Assembly: GCA_002270565.1 (NCBI GenBank)
Contig: NQMI01000271.1
Location: 1 to 26,419, forward strand
Length of the DNA: 26,419 nucleotides
Direction: 5' to 3'
From: Stenocarpella maydis
Lineage: Eukaryota > Ascomycota > Sordariomycetes > Diaporthales > Diaporthaceae
Shown here: positions 20,562 through 26,419 of the stretch, piece after piece
Position numbering within the stretch: position 1 is the stretch's first letter
How the letters are laid out: each line of letters starts with the position of its first letter
Notes under the pieces: generated by a model
What the model saw: only the letters and a program-made list of their open reading frames with translations
Databases searched by the model: none
Told to the model about the DNA's origin: nothing
Position numbers and translations under genes: made by a program

Positions 20562-21970
20562 ATGGCATCCCGACCTACTGTCACGATCCTGGGTGCCGAT
20601 GGCAAGGCCACTCAGGCCACCCACACCTTCCCTACCGTCTTCACCGCCCCGATCCGTCCTGATATTGTCCAGGAGGTGCACAAGGGAATCGCCAAGAACA
20701 AGCGCCAGCCCTATGCCGTGAGCGAGAAGGCCGGTCACCAGACCTCTGCCGAGTCCTGGGGAACTGGTTAGTAACTTTCGACATCTCGAAGACTATTAGA
20801 GGTTGTGGATGATGCGGCGGCGAAAATTTATATAAAAGCAAAATCTTCGATGACGTTGGGAGGACAGGGTTCTAGATCACAAGCATTGGGAATCTCGACA
20901 TCAACAACACGCCGCTGAGTGGAAAGGGGTCTGGGATATGAGGGTTCTCTCACGACTGACAACATCATTGCTGGTTGGACTGAGGCTGACAACAAGATTC
21001 ACAGGTCGTGCCGTCGCCCGTATTCCCCGTGTCTCTGGTGGTGGTACGCACCGTGCCGGCCAGGCTGCCTTCGGTAACATGTGCCGTTCCGGTCGCATGT
21101 TCGCCCCTACCAAGACCTGGCGCAAGTGGCACGTCAAGATCAACCAGAACCAGAAGTGAGTCGATGGAGCATGTCACCCGCCTGCCGACGCAGATCCTAA
21201 CAAATTCCAGGCGCTTCGCCACCGCCTCTGCTCTGGCTGCTTCTGCCGTCCCCTCGCTGCTGTTTGCCCGTGGCCACCAGATCTCGGCCGTCCCCGAGGT
21301 TCCTCTCGTCGTCGACTCCGCCGCCTTCGAGGGCGCTGCCGCTGCCAAGACCTCCGCTGCTCTCGCTCTGCTGAAGGCCGTCGGTGCCGGCCCCGACCTG
21401 GAGAAGGTCAAGGGCTCCAAGAAGCTCCGTGCCGGTAAGGGCAAGCTGCGTGGCCGCCGCCACCGCCAGCGCCGCGGACCCCTGGTCATCTACGACCCCG
21501 AGGTCGACGGAAAGGAGCTTGTCAAGGGTTTCCGCAACATCCCCGGCGTCGAGACCTCGTCCGTCTACTCCCTGAACCTGTTGCAGCTGGCCCCCGGTGG
21601 TCACCTCGGCCGATTCGTCATCTGGTCGTCCGCCGCCTTCAAGGCCCTCGACAAGGTTTACGGCACCACAACCGAGCCCTCGGCCCTGAAGAAGGACTTC
21701 CTTCTGCCTTCCAATGTTGTCGCCCAGGCCGACCTCACCCGTCTGATCAACTCCTCCGAAATCCAGAGCGTCCTGCGCGCACCCAAGGGCGAGGCCCGCA
21801 CGAAGCGTGGCCACGTGCAGAAGAAGAACCCTCTCAGGAACAAGCAGGTCATGCTGCGCCTCAACCCCTACTACTCTGTCTTCAAGAAGGAGAAGCTGGG
21901 CGAGAAGAAGGCCGAGGACGGCAAGCCCAAGCCTGTGTCTGAGGCCTTCAAGCAGCTCATGCAGGAGTAA
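20562..21970 (+). CDS. RPL4: 60S ribosomal protein uL4 (RPL4)
   Basis: Coding exons 20562-20766, 21005-21155 and 21211-21970; introns 20767-21004 (238 nt, GTTAGT, CAG) and 21156-21210 (55 nt, GTGAGT, CAG). The product is 371 aa, the usual fungal length. uL4 is a core large-subunit protein whose long internal loop reaches the peptide exit tunnel. That loop is recognisable across the first two junctions ([20 protein letters not shown], then [14 protein letters not shown], then the [20 protein letters not shown] helix). The globular part follows ([29 protein letters not shown]), and the eukaryote-specific Lys-rich C-terminal extension ends in FKQLMQE. The start has a strong context (CAAAAATGGC). 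Codon use is strongly biased to C-ending codons, as expected for a highly expressed gene. The first coding intron is four times longer than most others in the window. Confidence 0.97.
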
Positions 21971-22774
21971 GGAAGGGCTTGGGCGACTCTTTTGGCTTCA
22001 GGGAATCGGGAATTGAAACTGGCTGCATGATAAATTGATGGTTTTCGGCGTTGGTCAGGAACGTGTGAGCCACGGTAGCACATTTGCCCAATCGAGAACG
22101 AAAAAAGAACATGAAATTCTTTTAATGACTTTTTACACAGCAAACGCCTGCCCGATACTGTGATCGTGTCTGACCCCCTGGCTGAGCTTATTATGACAGC
22201 AGAGAGGGCCTGTGTTGATAAGGGGGTGCGGGCTTGCCAGCTCATGGGTGTTGCGAGATTCGCCATCAGCAGACTGAATCCAATCATTCCCATACCGGCT
22301 TCCTTCCTTGGCAGCGAGAGACTTGAGTGCTCGTAGCGTGTATTGACTTGTCTGACGTCGGGGGATCGACACTTCGGGCTGACAGGGTATATCCGCGCTG
22401 CACAGCTGAGACGTCAATCGGCGACGGCAGGAATATCGTCCCGGTCAGGGAATGACCAGGTTTTCGCAGCTCGAGGTCTCACGGGACCTGCTGACGCCGA
22501 TAGACAGTACGAAAAGGTCGAGTGTGCCTCGGGTCGGCAGCAAGACTTGGTAGATTTCGGGACCAAGGCTCAGGGAAGGTCTGACCGAAGCGGAGGTCAC
22601 AATATTGCAGCACTGTTCGACAATATTCAGAAGCTAATGAATCGCATTCTGCGCCCAGCCGCTCGCTGTACTTGAGTGCAGAAAGATCAATCATGGAATC
22701 GTGAATTGTTGACACCAGCTTTATATCCCGAGAGTGTATATATAGAAACGCTGACTAGGTCACCGCAGACCGCC
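21971..22774. other. Convergent intergenic region between RPL4 and the aminotransferase
   Basis: These 804 nt hold the 3' ends of both flanking genes. A 110-codon frame at 22343-22675 has no recognisable domain and no start context that distinguishes it. No RNA gene was recognised. Confidence 0.55.
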
Positions 22775-24933
22775 CTAACAACCCAAGTACAAGCCCAGGT
22801 TTCCAAAGTCGTCCTCCTCGTCGGCATCAGCATCATGTGCAGCCACGGGCGACTCCTTGATGAGATCCTCCAGCTCCTTGACATCCTTGATGGCCCAGTA
22901 CCTCCTCACGCCCTTGACGAACCGCTCCGAGCACAGGTCGATGTTCTCTTCGGTCTCGGCGGCAAAGCAAAGCCGGAAGTGCCGCCAGCCGACGCTCCTG
23001 CGGATCTCATCGGTTGCCGAGAACATCATGCCCGGGCTGACGATGACCTTGTGAGGCTTCTTGGTCAGGTGGATAAGCAGGCCCGTCGCCAGCGCGGTGC
23101 CGTCGACGATGTCCTTGCCGTCGGAGCTGGCGGCGCCGAAGAGCGGGTGCTGCTCGAAGTAGAGGCGGACCCAGACGAACATGCCGCCGCGCGGCCAGGA
23201 GAAGTCGTACAGCTGCGTCTTGGTCAGGACGCAGACGTCCGAGTCCTGCGCGGACCGCGGCGCCCCCTGCTTCACGTACGCGGAACCCTCGTCCAGGATG
23301 CGGCACATGCGGTTCATGCGGCGCTCGTACTCGCCGCGCAGCCCCTCGATCCAGCGCACCCAGCCGTCCGTGTTCCAGCCGCTGAAGGTCGCGCGCTCGG
23401 ACGCCCTGCGGAGCGACAGCCACGAGCGCTCGACCTCGGGCGGCTGCGTGCCGATGATGAGCCCGGCGATCATGCTCTGCACAAAGCCAGAGGGCTGCTG
23501 CGTCGAGGCCTCGGTCACGCGCACGAAGCGCTCGATCAGGCGCGGCTGAGCCGTCACGAAGCCCAGCCGGCAGCCCGGGGCGACCGTCTTGGAGAAGGTG
23601 TCGAGGCGGATGACGCGGCCGTCGGTGTCGACTGCGAGGAAGGAGGGGACGAGCGAGTCGAGGAAGGGGTAGCCCGTGGACCTCTCGGGCTTGTAGGGGG
23701 CGGTGAGGGCGTCGGCGACGGGTGGCTTGTTGCGGGACCTGCCCTCCTCGACGGCGGCCGAGGGGAACTGGAGGTACCAGTAGGGGTCGTCCTCGATGAT
23801 GAGGACGTCGAACTTGGAGGCGACGGCGTACAGGTCCTTGCGGCGCTGGAGGGAGAGGAGAACACCGGTGGGATTGTGGCCCATACTAGCTACGAGTCAG
23901 CCGCACTGCTGCCGATGGAGGAGCGGGAGGCACGTGTACTCACGTCACGGTATACAGCAGATGCGGTCTCCTGCCTCTGGAGTAGTCCCAGTTTGCGAGC
24001 ACGTCATCCAGGCTCCCCGGCCCCGTGGCTACCATGCCGCCCTCGTCGGCCCTGACCGGCACGATCTGGACACCCTTTGGCTGCGCCTGGCTCAAGACGT
24101 TCCCGTACACAAACGTCTCGCACAGCAGGCCGGGCCTGTCACGAACGTCGCCCGTCTCGGGGCTCCAGGGGTCGACGAACAGCTCCAGCGTCTTGGACAT
24201 GCCGTCGGTCGACCCGACGGTCAGGCACACGTCGACGCCGCCCTCGTAGGGGACATTGGGGTGCAGGCGCTCGCGGGCGAACTGCCGCAGGAAGGAGTAC
24301 AAGGGCGGATACCCCTGGGCCTGGCCGTACTGCAGCGCGGTCGCGAGGTCGATCTTCTTGGACGGGTCGGTGTCCGGGGAGAGCGCCTTCGGGACTGTGA
24401 TGTGCGACGCCGCGGCAGGGTCGGAACCGCCGGACGGCCCATCCTTGATCTTGAGCGAGGCTGTGGATCCCGAGAGGTCATCCGCGGCGCTGGGCTTGTT
24501 GGGCGAGGGCGTCCATCGCTCCGGCTTGGCGGTCTGCGCCTCGAGGGTATCGTAGGGGAAGAATCGCAGGTTCGGGAGGCCTGGGCGCTGCCGGTCAGCA
24601 CGGAGTCCGAACATTGGGGATCAACCCCCCGAGGCTGCGGATGGAACAGCAGGAGGACGGTGCTTATTGCACGGGTCTCGGTAGACGCCAGGGTTCCCGA
24701 GCACCCAGCCTTATATCCATACTGATATCTACGGGCGGCTTCGCGAGGGGGGCAAACTGCTTACCACCGGCCAGGTTTCCAACGCCAGGGATCTGGAAGA
24801 ACTTGTAGTACGCCTTCATGGCACTGGGCGTCCTGTGCGCCGTCGTTACGGAGTAGTGGTGGCTAAAGTCCCTGGGCTTCGGCTTGCCAGCCACGGCAGC
24901 CGGGCCGGCGGCTGGCATGGAGCTCGACTCCAT
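22775..24933 (-). CDS. PLP-dependent aromatic-type aminotransferase (ARO8-like, fold type I)
   Basis: Exons 24933-24765, 24580-23944 and 23885-22775; introns 24764-24581 (184 nt) and 23943-23886 (58 nt). The product is 638 aa. Family members transfer amino groups from aromatic and related amino acids (including kynurenine or 2-aminoadipate in some) to 2-oxo acids using pyridoxal phosphate. Landmarks are the N-terminal YYKFFQIPGVGNLAGGLPN block across the first junction, FFPYDTLEAQ, KKIDLATALQYGQAQGYPPL, the GSTDGMSKTLELF cofactor-binding segment, HNPTG crossing the second junction, IIEDDPYW, the Schiff-base lysine in RLDTFSKTVAPG (Lys about 368) and RLGFV shortly after. The C-terminal domain includes WPRGGMFVWV and FRLCFA. 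An Ala/Ser-rich insert after WTPSPNKP and an acidic tail (DADADEEDDFGN) make it slightly longer than usual. All expected active-site residues seem present. The exact substrate is not determinable here. Confidence 0.93.
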
Positions 24934-26140
24934 CGCAACGGGGGACAGTGGTTATCTTGGTCCGGCGTTCGGGTTCACGCAGTCAACTCACGCCCGTCGA
25001 TGCTGGCACATTCAGGGGGCCTCGGCGTGGTATGTAAGGCCTGGGAGTGCAGCTATCAGCCACTGGTGGAGAGGGGGAGGAAGACATGGCCGCTCCTCAA
25101 TGCGAGGGATCGATGACAGGCAGTATTCCTGCAGATTACAAATTCAACTGAAGCTTCTCTCCGGCAACCAACGCAAGAGCACACCATGGCTGATAAGGAA
25201 GCCCTGTTCCACGCAACCAACCCACACGCTGCTTATCAAGCCAATGATGTACCGCGACAAGGCCCCGCAACGCACTCGACTTACACAGTACCGAGTATAC
25301 CGTTGGCATTCGGCATGTGTTTACTCCTCGTGCCGCCATGTGGCCCCCATCTGACGGACACCACCGCGGCTACTACACGGCTTCCCCTGACTCGGTGTGA
25401 ATTGTCCTCTGACTGGTCTGCCAGGCCCGGGGCTGTGATCAACCGGGGAAGTGTCAGTCTGATGTGGGAGACTAGCCTGCCTCGTACTCAGTTCCGTCAC
25501 AGAATTTATTTTCGAATTGCACCATCTCTCTGTTTGGTCCTGTTAGCGCGCTGGCCGGCGGTCGGTTGCACGAGATGTCTCATTTCGTAGGATGGGGTCG
25601 GACAAATGCCCCAGCTGCGCATCCGGGGCCTCACGTCTTCGTTATGTCTCTAGGGAGCGCCACCAAGCCGCCGAACTGGAGCTTCAGATGCTCGAGGCCA
25701 AGTGCCTGACCTCTACCACATCGCTTCTACACATGGCTTGCTACTCATACTGTGACACGCAGTGGCAACCTACCGTAAGGCTGAGGCTCTGTGCAACACT
25801 GCATGCATGACCAGCCAGGGTGGCGTTCTGAAGACGTTTCCCAAACTCACGCCGGTGTGAGCAGGAATTGGTCTGCTCGAGAGTGGCCCGGGGCACGTAA
25901 GCACTACGTAGAGCCAACGGCTATCAACGGCATCTCTCATTTATTTCTTGACGGCTTTGAGCACCACGTCCCTATCCAGGTAAGCAGCCACGCTATTCCC
26001 GCTTCGCCTGGATCCGCTCTGTACTGGCGACACTTCATACCAACCTCTGGTTGCCGGTCCAACACTATTCCACAATGCGAGGCATAGCCAAGGTAAAGGC
26101 GTCTCTGTCATGTGCGGAGGCGATCCAGGATCACGGTGGC
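24934..26140. other. Intergenic region with no supported gene
   Basis: This stretch lies between the divergent aminotransferase and Clr5 gene starts and should hold both promoters. Short frames (for example 134 codons at 25186-25590) show no domain, skewed composition or splice support. No transposon terminal repeats or RNA genes were recognised. Confidence 0.5.
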
Positions 26141-26301
26141 ATGCAGTCCGCGCTCGAGACTGATGCTTGCACACCCCGGTGGGCTACGAATGCGGACTGG
26201 TCTCACCACAGAGCCACAATCAAGCGACTATATCTCACAGAAAACAAACCCCTGTGGGACGTCAAGGAAACCATGCGCTCAAAATACTCATTTAATGCAA
26301 C
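26141..26301 (+). CDS. Clr5-domain protein, first exon, 3' partial
   Basis: The frame encodes a clear Clr5 domain N-terminal part: RWATNADWSHHRATIKRLYL followed by TENKPLWDVKETMRSKYSFNAT. The conserved Trp, the I..LY core, the pL..V motif and the F.AT end are all present. Homology stops precisely at a GTGTGT candidate donor (26302), after which the frame enters CT and poly-T sequence, so the rest of the domain (the YK...W part) probably lies in an exon beyond the window. The start is either the ATG at 26141, giving the near-N-terminal position usual for this domain, or an in-frame ATG at 26075. Clr5-domain proteins are numerous in filamentous fungi, often with ankyrin or TPR repeats downstream; the role here is unknown. 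It could instead be a broken copy if the tract interrupts the gene. Confidence 0.6.
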
Positions 26302-26338
26302 GTGTGTTATGCCTCTCCTTAACTCACACGTTTTACAT

Positions 26339-26354
26339 CTCTCTCTCTCTCTCT

Positions 26355-26403
<49 letters not shown>
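26339..26403 (+). repeat. (CT)10 microsatellite joined to a 46-T tract
   Basis: Ten CT units (26339-26358) run directly into a T homopolymer to 26403 (46 T counting the shared base). It lies just 3' of the Clr5 exon, probably within its intron, and 16 bases from the end of the window. Confidence 0.92.
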
Positions 26404-26408
<5 letters not shown>

Positions 26409-26419
26409 CGTAAAAAAAC

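Noticed and set aside
20767..21004. Box C/D snoRNA inside RPL4 intron 1
   Set aside because: Only imperfect C-box-like (GGATGATGC) and generic CTGA matches are present, and the 6-bp complementary pair lies inside rather than outside the boxes.
22343..22675. 110-codon frame between RPL4 and the aminotransferase
   Set aside because: There is no domain, no codon bias and no splice or start support; it probably arises by chance in a convergent intergenic region.
25186..25810. Two short frames (134 and 72 codons) left of the Clr5 exon
   Set aside because: No recognisable motifs; composition looks like ordinary intergenic DNA, and the CPSC in the second is not a zinc-binding pattern.
1..26419. 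Biosynthetic gene cluster, defence system, CRISPR array or integrated virus
   Set aside because: The genes are conserved housekeeping functions in alternating orientation, with no transposase, polymerase, core synthase or regularly spaced repeats visible.

Overview
The window comes from the nuclear genome of a filamentous ascomycete (Pezizomycotina, probably a Sordariomycete). Supporting signs are short introns (mostly 49-97 nt) with GT donors, CTGAC/CTAAC-type branch points and AG acceptors, GC-rich coding exons, gene-by-gene transcription without operons, and typical fungal families (Zn2Cys6 regulator, MAU2 with a Gln-rich N-terminus, PET127, Clr5 domain). Species cannot be fixed from the sequence alone.

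Layout from left to right: a 5'-truncated Zn2Cys6 transcription factor (+, 1-1774); a rhomboid intramembrane protease (-, 3828-5723, three exons); the ribosome-assembly factor LOC1 (+, 7948-8646, two exons); an ABHD1/3-YheT type alpha/beta hydrolase (-, 9271-10780, five exons); the cohesin loader subunit MAU2/SCC4 (+, 11498-15209, three exons) with a coding minisatellite; the mitochondrial RNA-processing protein PET127 (+, 15784-19788, one exon); ribosomal protein uL4/RPL4 (+, 20562-21970, three coding exons and probably a 5'-UTR intron); an ARO8-type PLP aminotransferase (-, 22775-24933, three exons); and the first exon of a Clr5-domain gene running off the right end (from about 26141).

The genes are mostly conserved housekeeping functions: 60S ribosome assembly (LOC1, RPL4), mitochondrial RNA processing (PET127), cohesin loading (MAU2), membrane proteolysis, lipid or ester hydrolysis and amino-acid transamination. 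They alternate in orientation and do not form a pathway cluster. The ends (Zn2Cys6 factor, Clr5 protein) are more lineage-variable. The long intergenic stretches (1775-3827, 5724-7947, 24934-26140) contain no gene I can support.

I do not see a convincing new defence, mobile or biosynthetic system. The most noteworthy items are the 63-bp coding minisatellite and Gln-rich N-terminal extension of MAU2, a minimal uORF whose stop overlaps the MAU2 start codon, the large acidic insertion splitting the PET127 homology region, long or leader introns in RPL4, a recurring TACGGAGTA word in two divergent promoters, homopolymer tracts, and the edge-truncated Clr5 gene. All exon boundaries were read by eye and not checked against transcripts.
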